Origin: Rotaria sp. Silwood1
Lineage: Eukaryota; Rotifera; Eurotatoria; Philodinida; Philodinidae
Direction of reading: 5' to 3'
DNA: 64,000 nucleotides
NCBI GenBank assembly: GCA_905250075.1
Contig: CAJNOP010000026.1
Span: 976,419-1,040,418, forward strand
Positions 14,301-27,320 of this stretch are shown here, piece after piece. Position numbers and translations under genes: made by a program. Positions within the stretch are counted from its first letter, which is position 1. The number at the start of each line of letters is the position of its first letter. Below the pieces are notes generated by a model, which saw only the letters and a list, made by a program, of their open reading frames with translations, ran no database searches and was not told the origin of the DNA.

Positions 14301-14852
14301 ATATCAACATCAACACCATGGTTTGTTTTATTTATTATTAACATCTAAGAAATCAATTATTAATTGTTTGTTTTCTTTTTTAGGTATTTTAAATATACGA
14401 AACCACCTAAATCAGTAAATAATGCAAAAAAATTATTTACTGTACTTGGTACATTAATAGCAATAACACTTGGTGCAATTATTCTTGTTATTTGTTGGTA
14501 TCGTCTTAAAACAATATATACACGAAAAGAAAAAAGAAAAAAGACAATTGAACAACAAAGAAATTTTAATTTACCACCAAAAAATAATAATAATGCTCTT
14601 TTAACGGCACCACGTTATGCATCATCGGATATGTTAAGTAGTGTATATAGTACACAGTTAGCCGGCAATACAAGTCAATCACAAACATTGATTGCACCAG
14701 CATCACCACCATCAATTGTTTATAAAAATGTCGATGCTATAACTAATGATGCAATTCAAAATTATATTGATGAAGAAAATCAACAACAACAGCAACCGAA
14801 AAATGTAACAAATGATAATACAACAGAAATACAAGCAACCACTCAATGTTAA
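11340..14852 (+). CDS. leucine-rich-repeat single-pass membrane protein
   Basis: Four-exon model, 780 aa: 11,340-11,374, 11,524-12,888, 13,847-14,320 and 14,384-14,852. The main frame has no ATG before its hydrophobic start, but a strong acceptor at 11,523 joins in frame to a 12-codon exon with an ATG and a GTATGT donor, giving a signal peptide (GYLIVLLFLLLPSNIIA, about residues 12-28). Leucine-rich repeats lie at about 310-455 (for example LKNLSLANNYIQNLSLIHF), followed by a Cys-containing segment (LCPCNVYY). A Thr-rich stalk begins near 577, a transmembrane helix spans about 642-664 (TVLGTLIAITLGAIILVICW), then a basic stop-transfer and a Gln/Asn-rich cytoplasmic tail of about 115 residues. 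Extracellular LRRs suggest adhesion or ligand binding at the cell surface; the partner is unknown. An AATAAA lies at 14,862. Exons 2-4 are secure; exon 1 is inferred. Confidence 0.75.
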
Positions 14853-17640
14853 ATATTTTCAAATAAATCTATTGTATTCAATTTACTTTTCTTTTTGTGT
14901 GTGCTTTTCTTTGAAAATTTAATAAAATAATTAATATAAAGTATTTGATATTTAATTAGTGAATGTTAGATATTATTTATAGTGTAAAATGCAGAAAATG
15001 GAAAATTTGCATGAATTTTTTTTCTCATTCATTTGTATATGATTTGATAGAACCTAACGAGTTGATCACGAATATATAGATTTTATTTCGATTCGACACG
15101 CTTTTTTGATTGAAAAACATCGCTAAAAATTAGAAGGACTGAATGCATAGCATGAGAAATTATAGATTTACTTTTTTTTCACAAAAATTGTCAAATTTCA
15201 ATTACGTTATATTTTCAAAGCCTCATGAAAACATTTTACTTCAATGCAACATCAAAACCTAAATTAAATATATGTTATTTATTTAGATTTAGAATTGATA
15301 AGATTAAAAAATTCTGCTCAATATAGATATCTTCAACATACTTCATAGCATGAATTTGTGGACCTTCTTCTAAACATATCCAGTTTTTCATAGAAGAAGA
15401 TAGATACAATTGTCCTTATGTCATAGAATTGTCAGGTTATAAACTACAAAGTACTTCTTTAGGTTTTTTAGATTTTATTTTATTATTGAGAAAATTGAAT
15501 TCGTATTTCATCTGGTGACCAAATCAAATCAAAGAATGAATATGCACTCATACTTAGCAATGCTTATAATTATGATTCAGCGAAAAAACGAAACTGAAAA
15601 TATAGTCGCAATAATATCAAAAACTGCATCGAATCATGCATGTTTTATGGAACTAATGTTTCCGTTGAAAAATAGACTTATGGTCCCTCTCAGGACTATT
15701 CGTCTAAAATTTTGTTCTTAGTCGCTCAAGGGTTGATTTGTCGTATAAAAAGAAATTTTCTAAAACATATATGATTTGATGTAGCTTTTGAGGTTGATTT
15801 TGAATATACTATTTATTTTGCTTGTTAAATGAATCATTGTTGTAATAATTTCTAAATACCAGTACATTTTTATTATTCTTTAATCTGATTTTGCCACCAA
15901 ACGAGAAAAGAATTTTATTTTCTCAATAATTAAATGGAATCTAAAAAAAAATTAAATGTTTTTGTAGCTCATGATCTGAGACATGCTATGAGACATGTTG
16001 AAACTATCTATATTTTGTCAAAATCTTTCTATCTTATTAATGTTAAACCTAAACAAGTAACATCTTGCTAATCAGTTGTTAAGGCTGAATTAGCATATGT
16101 GTTTTTTTTATGAATTATGTCCATTTCTATGAGAGAAAAACGAGAGTTTATAATTTCGAATGTTACTTATTCAATCATTCGAGTTTTTGAAGATTCTTTT
16201 TTTTCAATCAAATAGTGGTCCCACAATGAAAACAGACTATGTGTTCATGACTAAATCGTCAAACTCAATCAAATCATACACAAATCAACGAGAAAAAAAT
16301 TTCACAAATTTTGGATTCTCTGTACGAATGTAAAAATCAATGCAGAAATGGTTTGTTTCTTGGTACATGATTGAATAAGACAAAAGATTAGATTATTCTA
16401 TTTAGCATTCTAATAATTGAATCTTTATTAAAAATATTCGAATTTTTTCATATGAGAACTCCATTCTCAATTATAAAAAGCAATTCATGCAACTCATTGT
16501 AAGTACCGAAAATCTGTTTCAATTAACATTTTATCCTTATATTTTGTATGATATTAAAATAGTTCTCTTTTTTTTTTTGTATTTCTAAAACAGTATTGTA
16601 TAACACTTGAATAATTATTTTGTCTGCTAATTATGATAACCTATGGCCTTCAAGTGTTAACACTAAAGAATTACTCCTTTTTAGGTCACTGAGAGACAAC
16701 TAGTCACAGTTAATTAGAAATAGAGCTTTTTGCTATTTCCGAATATATGCTTAGGTTTGTCTTGTGAGACAAGACTCAACTTGAGAAAATTTTCAAAATG
16801 GTGTCTATACAGAATAAAATAATGATTTTTGTGTAGTTCTTAATTTATTTCTTCGAACTATTTCAATTCAACATTATTATAGAGATCTGATTTCTGTGTA
16901 AAATGAGATATTACAATAAATAAACTATCTCATCTATACATTTCCACTACAGAGCTGATTTCTTTAGAAATCAGCAATCGCTGTTTCGAAAATTACTTTT
17001 AACAGTATAAAAATTTTGAAACCTGTCATGTAAGATAAACAAATCTGAGCTATTAAAAGTTGTTTCGCATTTAGAATTCGATAGGTTTCAATTGAAATAC
17101 AAAATCGACCACAAAAACTATTTTGTATAATCACTGTTTTGAATCTGTTGAAACAAACTGATAATAGCTGTGTTATCTTATTCTAGCAGAAAAATTCTGA
17201 ACATATATTCGGAAAAAAAGCCAAAAAACAAAGTCCGATTCGATTCAACTGTCTTGATATGACCGTAAACGGAGTGAATATTTTGTACTAAGACTTTCAC
17301 GCCATAGGTTAAGTCTGTTAACTTTGTAGAAATCAGATTTATATTTATCTAATTAAAGTTCTTGAATTTAGTTTTAGTTAGTTTTTTTGTACAGTAGAAT
17401 ATAGATTTCTAAATAATTTCTTTCTATTCATAATTAGCTTCATAATTGATTTTCAGTACAAATTGACGACTGTCTTGTTTAAATACAATTCCTGTATGTG
17501 GTCGACTAATAAATATATTCGACTATTTATTCGTCCTTCATAGTTAGTAAATACGAACTATCTCACTTAATACAGTCGTATAACCTTAGAAAAATGATCA
17601 AACATATGTCATTTCCAATCTTTTCTGAAGACATTGAAAT
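14853..17640. other. gene-poor AT-rich DNA
   Basis: No gene supported after the LRR 3' end. Poly(A)-signal-like AATAAA motifs occur at 14,862 and 14,921. A perfect small inverted repeat, GCTGATTTCT / AGAAATCAGC with a 2-base loop, lies at 16,954-16,975. The open frame at 15,515-15,721 has no features to support it. Confidence 0.4.
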
Positions 17641-17654
17641 GTTTATTTACTATA

Positions 17655-17828
17655 ATGGCATGTTATTCATCAGTCCGATTAATAAGAGTTTTGTTGATGT
17701 TTATGTTTATATTAATTTTGCCATACATCTTACAATCACTTTTAGCCTATGATATATTATAACCACGAGACATTCATTGTATTGATGATCAAAATATTAT
17801 GATATTGACATTAACTGAAGCAAACTAA
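17655..17828 (+). pseudogene. broken signal-peptide ORF (secreted-protein relic)
   Basis: An ATG at 17,655 opens a 35-codon frame whose residues 8-31 read as a textbook signal sequence: basic (VRLIR), then strongly hydrophobic (VLLMFMFILILPYILQSLLA). It ends at TAA 17,760-17,762, and the same frame continues for 21 more coding-like codons (PRDIHCIDDQNIMILTL...) to TAA at 17,826. The reading is that a secreted protein gene has been cut by a premature stop. It could also be a chance ORF, or the first exon of a gene whose later exons I cannot find. No family is recognisable. Confidence 0.35.
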
Positions 17829-19870
17829 TTATATCGTATTTTTTTGTAATCATTGACTAGCCAATCAAATTTATAATAAAATTAAATATTATCATTTGAT
17901 CGTTGATATAGATTTTAAGAGTAATTTTCACGTTTCAATGAAATCGAAACAGTTATTACCAATCTTATACAAAACAATGACTAATCCTCTTGATATGTTT
18001 TTACTTATTTTCATATTGCTCACATAAAAAAATGATTGATAGTTATATTGAATTTTGTTTTCATTGTTTGGAAAATAACCTATTGATAGAATTCTATTCA
18101 ACATTCTTATTGTTAATAGTTATGATTTTATTGAGTCTAATTTTGTGAAATCTACTATAACCTAATATGAACTTCAAATATTTAATTAGATAAATTATTA
18201 GTATTCTTTCATTTTCTACAACACAAAAAAAAAAAAGACTTAATGTGTATAAAGTTTAATTTGAAGTCCATTGTTGATGTGTCTTCAACTGTACGTTATT
18301 CTATTTATTTTGAAATTATATTCTTTAAATTATATTTAATTGATCTCATATTACTATTTGTCTTATTTTGATCAGCCTATAATAAAAAAATGCAATGAAT
18401 ATTTAGATAATTCAACAACTGATTATTCAGAATCAAATAGTTATAGAAAATAGTAATAGAACAATTTCTGTCTTTTATTTATGAAGTAAACATGTAAACG
18501 AATGTGTATAATCTGAATTTTTTTTTCTTCATTTATATTCGAAAAAATAGAAAAAAAAATGAAATGTAATATTAGAAGTAATATCTTCTATTATCATAAT
18601 CGTAATTGATACTGTGTAAAATTTTAGAATTAGAAATGATTGAATTCACTATATCGTATTCACATTAAGTAGGAGTAAGTGACTATTTTATCATAAATTT
18701 TATTTCATAATTAAAATATCTATTTAAATAAAGATTCGTTTTTCTTTCCTAATATATTTGTATTTATAATAATAACAAGAAAAATAATTTAAATAAAGCA
18801 CAAAAAAAAAAGATTATTCTTGTTTAAATGTCATTTCGTAATGATATACATATTTTTCAATCTAACTTAACATTTAATGTTCATTGGTAAAGATCAAAAA
18901 ATGAAAATTTCACTATCTCTTCCTACATGCGAATATTACAACGAAAAAAAAGAATGGAAGACTTCAATTATTTTTGATACTTTTTTTTTCCTCTTGAATT
19001 TTTTCATTTAGACAACTTTTTGCATTTAAAAATAGAAATTTTTTCTTTTGTAAAACGATGATGAAAAGTAAACCGAAACGAACAAAATCGATTAATAAGC
19101 TTTACAAAAAATATCAAGTTTACCTTGTTTTTTTTTTTGATTTGATTTTCTTGCTTCTACAATACATTAATGTGCATATGCAATTAAACGATGAAGAACA
19201 ACAAATGGAATATTATAGTTTTGTTATTTGTTTATTCAATAAACGTACTAGATTTTTCGAAATGTGACAACAATGCATCTATTCATTTTCAGTAAGAGAT
19301 GCAGTTTTCAGGCTTTTATATTGTTCTTCACTAAACTTTTGGTACGACTGTTGTTGTTATTATATAAAATGAAAGAAAGAAGAAAAAAAATAAGCAGTGC
19401 AGATCCATTTGCATCATTTTATTTCAATGAGGCTCTATTGATCAAACTATAGACATTTGATGATATAATCAAATTTCGTATTTGTATGTGTAGATAGTTT
19501 CTTTGTGTGTGTATATATATGTTGTATTTTTAATCAAACATTGATCACAATTTGATTTAGTTCATTTGTTAAATTTATTTTGTCTGTTTATAATTGTATG
19601 AAGGCGTTGTACTATTTTAATTGTAAGTTAATCTATTCTTTTCTAATCAATTGGTAAGTGTGTGTGTGTGTGTGTCTGTATACAATCTAGTGCATTGATC
19701 TCTATTTGTAATCTTACTAGTTACTATTGCTGGTGTCCTCTGTCACTGATATATCATTCTCTAGTTAATCCTCAGCAAATGAGACAGGCATCGAAGGCAA
19801 AAAAGAACGACATCGTACATTGTCCATTGAGGATAAAACCAATAGCCTTCTCAAGTGTCTTTTAAAGCAC

Positions 19871-19901
<31 letters not shown>

Positions 19902-20557
19902 GAAGAAAATGTATGCATAGTATGTGAGGAAAAAAAAACTATTCGATTTAAACAGTGTCATCTTCGTTCTAATGTACTTGAGATTCATAGATTTGCATTC
20001 ATTGTTGATATGTCTAGACAGAAGATATATATAATAGAAAGAAAAAAAAAAGATATAAACGTGAGGAAACATTTTTCAAATTTTCTTAAAATATCATTGT
20101 TTTTTTTTTTTTCGTATTATTGACTTTCATTTAACACTTCGATGTTATCCGTTTATCTTTTGATCTTATTTTTTCTTTTTGTTCATTTACACGTTTCGAT
20201 TATTAATATCAAAAAAAAAAAGAAAAAGATTGACCTTATTTTTTTTCATATATGTATATATAAATTTACATTCTTTACACCTTTACTTTTTATCAAAAAC
20301 ATTCTTATTTCTTCTTTACTATATTTAAAAAAAGAAACATTAACAGTTTTTATTTGTGTCAAATTTCAAAAGTATGCCTAACATTCATAGTTGCAAGAAG
20401 AAGAATAACAAAGTTTGTCGTATGTCTGTTTCCTTCGATGCAAAGCAATGCCAATTTATGTATCATGTTTTTTTTTTTTCGTTAAATATATTTAAGCAGA
20501 CAACAGTTGATCATTTCTTTTTTTTTTTATTCTTTAGATTTTTATTAATCATTTATA
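17829..20557. other. gene-poor AT-rich DNA with microsatellites
   Basis: No gene supported. It contains a (GT)n tract at about 19,655-19,675, an (AT)n tract at about 19,868-19,893 and many A/T homopolymers. Short open frames here (19,058, 19,264, 19,662, 20,142 and others) are Lys/Phe/Tyr-rich, as expected from AT-rich noncoding DNA. Confidence 0.4.
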
Positions 20558-23500
20558 ATGACATCTTGTTCAGATTTAAATAGAATTGAATGTCGACCAA
20601 ATACAAAGGTATGATTGTTATATATTTGATGTCTTTCTTTTTTTGTTATTAAGAAACAATTGTTAAATATCGATAGTTATTATTTAATATTATTTTATTT
20701 TTAAATGCAATTTTGAAAAAAAAAAACGTAAAAACTTTGTTTAATCACAAAAGAAAAAGAGAAAATTGAAATAGAAAAATTTCCTCTTAACTTGATTAAC
20801 ATTTATTTCTAATAAAATGAAGTGATAATCAAATAAAATATAAATCGATTTTTGATAAAATTTAGTTATTTAGGGAATCATTCGATTTGCATAAATCATA
20901 AAACTAATCGATATGGTATGCATCATCCTATCCTCTTTTTTTTTGCCTTTCATTACGACTACCTAAGAAACATCAACTGTATGTATTGTCAAGGTCGAAT
21001 GCTCATATAAATGATAGGAAGAAAAAAAAAGAGACGTTGACGATCCATCTTTCATCGTTTCTTCATTTCTTATACGTGTATATGCTGAGCCTTCAGATGA
21101 GAGCGACACACACACACAGAGAGAGAGAGAGAGGGGTGGAGCGATGGCAAAACCATCGAACGAATGTGTGCGCGTGTTATAAAAGATAACCTTCCATTAC
21201 GCTCTCTCGCTTTTTGTACGTGTGCTCTCTATCATCGTTCTTCGTGTGTCTGTGTGGTGCGCACAAGTACCCGAACACGTACTACATACTATATCATACT
21301 TCTCCATCAAGTAATGGCGCACATTAACTAAGTGATGCACACTTCTGTATATTCTAGGTCATACCAGTTCCTATATCAACAAGTAAGAAACTCGTTGAAC
21401 CATTTAATCGTCTTAGAAATCGAGCTAATTTATTTCGTCGAAAAAATTATTCATCTCAAATTGATATAAGTTCACATTCGAGTGATAATCGATCGTCCTC
21501 AAATACTGATCATATTATTCCATCACATCAAGTATCAATAACAAATTTTCATAATACTGGTGATATTATTCTTAAACGTTCAAATTCTATGATATGTCCA
21601 CAACAACATTTACAAACATTTTTAAATCAAAATAATAATAATAATAATAATAATAACAATATAAACTATCGTAATTCAGTTTGTCTTGAATTAGCTGGTT
21701 GTTCAACAGACGAAAGTTCAACAGACGATTATCAATTAATTAAATCATCATCATCATCATCATCGAATCGTTATTGGTCTAAGCCAATTTCGTCAAAAAT
21801 GAATGATATTGACGAAAATGAAATTTTATTAACTAACCAACCACCGACTATAATTGAAGAATCCAATCTTAATCATGACAATGAAAATGATCAAGAAGAA
21901 AAAGGTAACAAATAAAAACAAAACAAAATTTTGTCACTGTCAATCATTTTATAACCTAGTCAAACAAATAGCTATACACAATTTGTTTCATTTCTTTTTT
22001 TTTCTGTTCAGTATTGTCATCATTACCTAACAATAATAACAACAGTGAACATCCGTCTGCCATTCTTCCATTATCTCAGTCAACTATGGATGTTATTATA
22101 AGAGAAAAAGAAGATAAAGAAAAACAACAAGAACAGATATCTTCTACCACTATTCCAACTTCTATTATATCTTCATCTCATTCATCATCATCATCGTCAT
22201 CGACAGTTATATTACGAGATCATGCTGAAACAATTCGTACACGTCGTCAGTGTCATTCAAGTATATCTCTTCTACAACATCAGCAACGACAACAAGCTTT
22301 ATCAACATCATTTGAAGAACCATTTTATGATTGTAAACAACAAACATTAATAAAAAAATCAAATCAAAATTTAGATATGTCTTTAAATAAAATTTCAACA
22401 TGTACAATGACTGGTAAATCATTAAATAATCTTGATGAATCTTTATCAACAATATCATCTGAAGAAAAAGGTGTACAAACAATATTAAATGAATCAATAA
22501 ATACAAATATTTGTATTAAACGAGCTATTTCTTCAACAAGTTTATCATCATCATCAACATCAATGCAAACAGATTCACTTGAAAAAAAACCTAAAATGCC
22601 TTTATCAACAACAATTGATGAAACAACATCAACAAATGATATCGATACATCAACACATTTAAATCTTCAATATCAAACTGACTCACAATATAAATGGCCA
22701 CATATGCATGAAAGATTACTTGGTGAACAAGCATGTATCTATTGGGTTAATTATTTAGGTAAATGAAATTTTAGAAAATAAATATAAAATTTTAAGATAT
22801 AAAAGAGAACAAAAAGAAAATTATCTAACTCTAGTGTACATAAGTTATCAATATCAACAAAACTATTTATGATACTTAACTTAAGAATTAAATAGAGGTC
22901 AAAAGGAAAGTCTTATCATTTCTTAGTTACATAGTATAAAATTCAAAATATATAGATTATCGAATGATTATACTACGAATAAATTATCATCATATGGATA
23001 CATTCTTTCATAGAAAAACTATAAAAAAAAAAAAAAAACAATAACTCACATTCTCACATATTATTATTCTAATTGAATCATACACTGATATAATATTCAA
23101 ATGAATTTTTAAATTAGAAAATTTCATTCAATATAGTTTTATCTCAAATTTTTGAATGATGGCAATAACAGCTATTATTATCACTAGTGTTTCGGGCAAG
23201 GGAGACCTTTCAAACTCGATAAACTCTGACCGACCTCTTGAGTCAAATTTTGATGACCTTGGTACACTCGTATATAAAATTTATAAAGATTAGTAGAATA
23301 TTTCTTTTTTTCTTTTTTTGGCTACATATTGATCGTAACATTTGATAATCGAATGTTCAAACGATAGTATTCTTCTATTTATCTTAGATAAATAATCAAA
23401 ACAGAATTTTTTTTTTTGCAATATTTTTTTTATTAGAATAATAAATGTTATATTCTTCTATTGATAAATAGGTTCAACAGCAATTAAAATGTTAAATGAT

Positions 23501-24231
23501 GGTACAACAGCAATACCATCACAAGCTATTGCACGATTGAAACAATCAACACAATATGCACGTGTTCTACCAATAATTGGTTTAAGTATATCATCACGTG
23601 GTGTTGAATTTTTAAAACATGCTAAAGATCGTATTGTTATATGTTTTCATGATATTAAATCAATACATTGTGCATGTCAAGATGAAGATTTACGTTATTT
23701 TGCTTATGTTACACGTGAACAACGTCTTACACATGGTATAACACATGGAACATCAAATACAAATACTGCTAATTCTCTTCTTGATAATAAACAACAAACA
23801 CCACCATCACCATCATTTTCAATAGGTGGTGAATATCATCATTATTGTCATGTATTTGTTGTAAAAAGTGAAGTTATGTCAACTGAGGTAGTATATGTTA
23901 TTAAAATCAAAACAAAAAAATTTCTAAATATATATATTGATTATTTATTTAGATTATGTTAACATTTGGTCAAGTATTTGATATAGCTTATCGTCTTCAT
24001 CGTCGTTTAAAATTAAATGGTAAAAAACCTAAAGATACACATTCACTATTATCATCTGTTAATAATGGTGAACGTCATCGTCAACTTGATGTTATTCGTC
24101 TTGCCACTAAGTCTGATATTAAACATAATAATAATAATAATAATAATGTTATTATGTCATCATCGACACATTCACCAACAACATCATCTTCATCATCATC
24201 ATCAACGGATGATCGAAAAATATTTATTTAA
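20558..24231 (+). CDS. PTB/PID-domain adaptor protein (ANKS1-type PTB)
   Basis: Five-exon model, 679 aa: 20,558-20,608, 21,358-21,904, 22,012-22,758, 23,472-23,887 and 23,953-24,231; all junctions close in frame. Residues 1-440 are low complexity (Asn, Ser and Thr runs) with a basic patch (FNRLRNRANLFRRKN) near 30. A phosphotyrosine-binding domain covers about 440-605: NYLGSTAIKML, then LSISSRGVEFLKHAKDRI, HDIKSIHCACQDEDLRYFAY, HYCHVFVVKSEV and MLTFGQVFDIAYRLH. This order is that of PTB domains, and the wording is closest, from memory, to ANKS1A/B. No ankyrin or SAM domain is present, so it is not a full ANKS1 orthologue. A Ser/Pro/Gln-rich insert (about 549-570) splits the domain. Such proteins bind NPxY-type receptor tails at the membrane. 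The ATG follows a TTCTTTAG acceptor at 20,537, which could be a 5' UTR or trans-splice site. Confidence 0.8.
21109..21134. repeat. (AC)n-(AG)n microsatellite in PTB gene intron 1
   Basis: A compound dinucleotide tract of CA repeats runs directly into GA repeats within the 749-bp first intron of the PTB gene. Confidence 0.85.
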
Positions 24232-25316
24232 TAAAACAATCAGAAAACAATAAATATTTAAACATTGGTTTCTACTTTTTATTGTACATGTGTGTGTGTC
24301 TTTCTATATATATATATATATACACATATATATATATCTTTATTATTTTCTCCTAATGAGAAACAAACAAATTAATAAAGTTTTAAAGAGAATCTTATAT
24401 CTAATAGTATTCAAAGTTAAATATTTTATTTTTAATAGGAAAAAAAAAACGGTTGCGTTCAGTTTATTATTACTATTCTTCATTATTGAAAATGATAGTC
24501 AATTACTAGATTGTATCTATCAACAAGAATGAATAGTTAGCCAATACAAAAATATGATGATTGGCGAAGATTTTCGGCTTATATGATGTAATAAGACTAG
24601 TAGATAAAAAGATGATATATCTATGGTATACAAGGACTCTATTCATCAGAATGTCATTGTTGAATATAAGTCAGTAATCGTGTTTAATCTATCTGATAAG
24701 CAAACAAAGAAAGTTGCTATATTATTGTCAAGATCAAAGAGAAATACAAATATGAATAGCATTCCGTATTGGGTTAAATAATAGTAAATGATATGAAAGA
24801 TCTTGGAAACTATATAATTTAATTGATACTTATGATACAAAGAAAAATAATGTTATTTCGATTTACGATTCAAACTTCAATTGCAAATTATCATAGATAT
24901 GTTAATCAGAGAAATATTTATACTATTTGTGATAAGTGACTATTAAGAGCATGTTTTATATTCTAATGAAAACAAAAATTTGTGCCTTTGGTTTAGTTAA
25001 TCTGATTATTTATTCTTAATTTATTCGTATGAATAAAAGAATATCGTAGTTTAATAATAATAAACAACACAAACTGAGAAATAGTCCATTAGAAAAAGGA
25101 TACAAGAATATGTTTATTTGTTCATATAGAGTTAATAGATTTAGGAACACTTTTAGTGATTTTTTTGAGTTTAAATTATTTTCTACATATTTGAAATAAT
25201 AGCTATTGTTAGATGATCTATATCTCATCTATCAAATAAAGTTTTGATTTGTCATTAAATTATATTCAACATTGTCTATATTTTAAACAGCCAACTTATG
25301 ATTATGATATTTCTAT
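24232..25316. other. 3' flank of PTB gene and AT-rich DNA
   Basis: An AATAAA motif just after the stop (about 24,248) is a plausible poly(A) signal. (AT)n/(AC)n microsatellite sequence lies at about 24,306-24,338. No gene is supported; open frames at 24,646 and 25,016 on the minus strand lack features. Confidence 0.4.
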
Positions 25317-25672
25317 TTAGTTTTGTGATAACTTTTGGATGACCCTAAAACAAGTTGATATTCTTGCACTGCTTAAGTCAATATATTTTAATACTTGAAC
25401 AATATCTTGAATTTCTTCTATCATATTATGAAATTCAGCAACTATCGCGTCATTTCATTCAGTAAGTTTTTTTTTCTATATCGTTTAAAAAATCTTTTGA
25501 GTTAACATGATCTGTAATAATAGTTGTCATATGATTACTTGCTGATTCTCCAGCTGTTATTTAAATATCAACATCAGTAATAACTGTTGATAGATCAGCT
25601 GTCAATGGTATGAGACGACGCATGTTATATTTGATACTGTGTTAATTGAACTTGTTGCAATGCCGAAGGCTT
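25317..25672 (-). pseudogene. decayed coding fragment, family unknown
   Basis: On the minus strand three protein-like blocks in shifting frames follow one another: one with GIATSSINTVSNITCVV (25,672-25,605), one with LTADLSTVITDVD and ESASNHMTTIITDHV (25,600-25,480), and one with AEFHNMIEEIQDIVQVLK and ending FRVIQKLSQN (25,460-25,320) before TAA at 25,317-25,319. Two frame changes and internal stops separate them. The last block looks like amphipathic helix. No family is recognised. Chance is possible, but the order and composition favour an old dead gene. Confidence 0.35.
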
Positions 25673-26500
25673 TTTTTTTTTTTCGTTTCTACAATATGTC
25701 AAATATATGTATAACGAGAATTTTAAGTGTAATCTTATTAAGTAACATAATTACAAAGCAAATTTACGGAACACATTTGTGAACTTGTTTTATTTGTAAC
25801 GATATATAACTATAAAATTTTACTTTTGTCAAATAATAATTATATTTTTAGATAAATTGTGCAGTTAATCGCAACAAAAAATGTATGTTATCTTTTGTAA
25901 AAAGAAAGAAATACTCCTAATACAATAATAAAAAAAAATTGTTAACAAGAAAAAATATTAATTCGTATCTGTCGTGATGTACAATCAGTTTATATCATAG
26001 TTTGAGTTGCAATGGACAAAATGAATGTGATAAAGGAAAAAAAACGAAGAAAATGAAAGTTAGATAGTAATCTTTATTTAAAAAATCGATCAATGCATTT
26101 CAAAGAAGAAAAATACTGGATGTGACAAATCATTTATATTATATCTATTCAATTATGGATTCAATTGTACTTGATACAATGAGGTAGAAAAAAATCATAA
26201 AGATAATCATTATGAAAAGAACTAGAGAAAAAGAGAATGCATATATTCAAGACAATTTGTATAGTAGGCATGAGTAACTTCAACTTCGAATTGAACATTG
26301 GCATTTAAATATTTTTTTCTATTAAATTCGATGAAATTACTTTTAACTTGAAATTGAATACTAGATGATTCTAGTTAACTATTTCTAGTGTATACTAAAT
26401 AAAAATTGATTTATGTGGAATTGACTGTTTGGTTCAAGCTGATATAAAATTGTCAATGGAAAATTTACCATAGACTTTTATACATGAAATAAATAATCAG
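25673..26500. other. intergenic DNA between coding relics
   Basis: No intact gene. A short open stretch after an acceptor-like ATTTTTAG at about 25,845 (reading INCAVNRNKKCMLSFVKRK) may be another worn exon, but it is too short to call. Confidence 0.3.
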
Positions 26501-26747
26501 GCAACATTTTGAAGAACGTAGATCAGAGATCCTTGCAAAATTCAGGACAAAACTTGTATTAAGTATACAGAGCAGCGATGATAGTTTTAATTCCATTACT
26601 GATGACGACCCTATTGTATATGATGAAATTAATTTCAAAGAGAAAAAGAAAGCAGTTAGCACAATTCTTGCAGAAATAACATGTGTTTCGATTTGTGTTC
26701 ATCGGCGTACTGATTATGTCTTTCCTAATATGTTCATGAGACCTTGA
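26501..26747 (+). pseudogene. isolated coding-like exon, family unknown
   Basis: After an acceptor-like AATAATCAG (26,492-26,500) the plus strand is open for about 81 codons to TGA at 26,745-26,747. The text is strongly protein-like (contains HFEERRSEILAKFRTKLVLS, DDDPIVYDEINFKEKKK and TILAEITCVSICVHRRTDYV). There is almost no ATG in it, so start-based ORF calling misses it. I found no convincing upstream exon with a start. It is therefore either the last exon of an unseen gene or a surviving exon of a dead one. Family unknown. Confidence 0.4.
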
Positions 26748-26859
26748 AGAGGATAGCCAAAGACAAGTGTCTTAAATTCAATTTTCTTTCGTAATGATTT
26801 CATAGACTAAAGTATTTATGTGATAAAGGAGGATAAAAGACACCGTCGGAACACTTGAT

Positions 26860-27320
26860 AAAATGTTTCTTTTTTTTTTTTTTGTTGAATGTAACAAAAT
26901 TTTCTCAAGGACTAAAGAATCTTAGAGAATCTATCAGTGGTGGTTGTTCTGGACGATAACAGTCACAGAAATAATTTTCTCTTTTGTAAATCGAGAATGA
27001 AGGCTAATAGTACACATCGACCTAGCTTTTCATGCTTTACAAATTGAGATAGTGATCATGTTTATTGATTAGCTTATACAAGGTCAGACGAGCACAACGT
27101 GATGCTTGTCTGAGTTTCTATAAACTAATCAATAAACATGATCAATATCTCAATTTGTAAAGCATGAAAAGCTAGGTAGATTTGCACTATTAGTTTTTAT
27201 ATTTGATTTACAAAAGAGAAAAATTATTACTTCCATAATTATGATCCAGAACACTCAAAACTGATAGGCCTCTAAAGATTATCTAGTTCTTGAAGAATTT
27301 TTTTTTACATTTACCAAAAA
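26860..27320. repeat. large imperfect palindrome (foldback)
   Basis: Two arms of about 200 bp are inverted copies. The core pair is near perfect over about 55 bp: left around 27,028-27,078 (CTAGCTTTTCATGCTTTACA, ATGTTTATTGATTAG), right around 27,125-27,178 (CTAATCAATAAACAT, TGTAAAGCATGAAAAGCTAG). Similarity continues outward with more mismatches, including TTCTCTTTTGTAAATCGAG matched by TTTGATTTACAAAAGAGAA. The loop of about 45 bp holds GGTCAGACGAGCACAACGTG. This is probably a foldback-type MITE; I see no clean target duplication. Confidence 0.7.

Noticed and set aside
15515..15721. 68-codon frame on the plus strand after the LRR gene
   Set aside because: Composition is somewhat protein-like, but no adjacent blocks, splice sites or recognisable motif support it.
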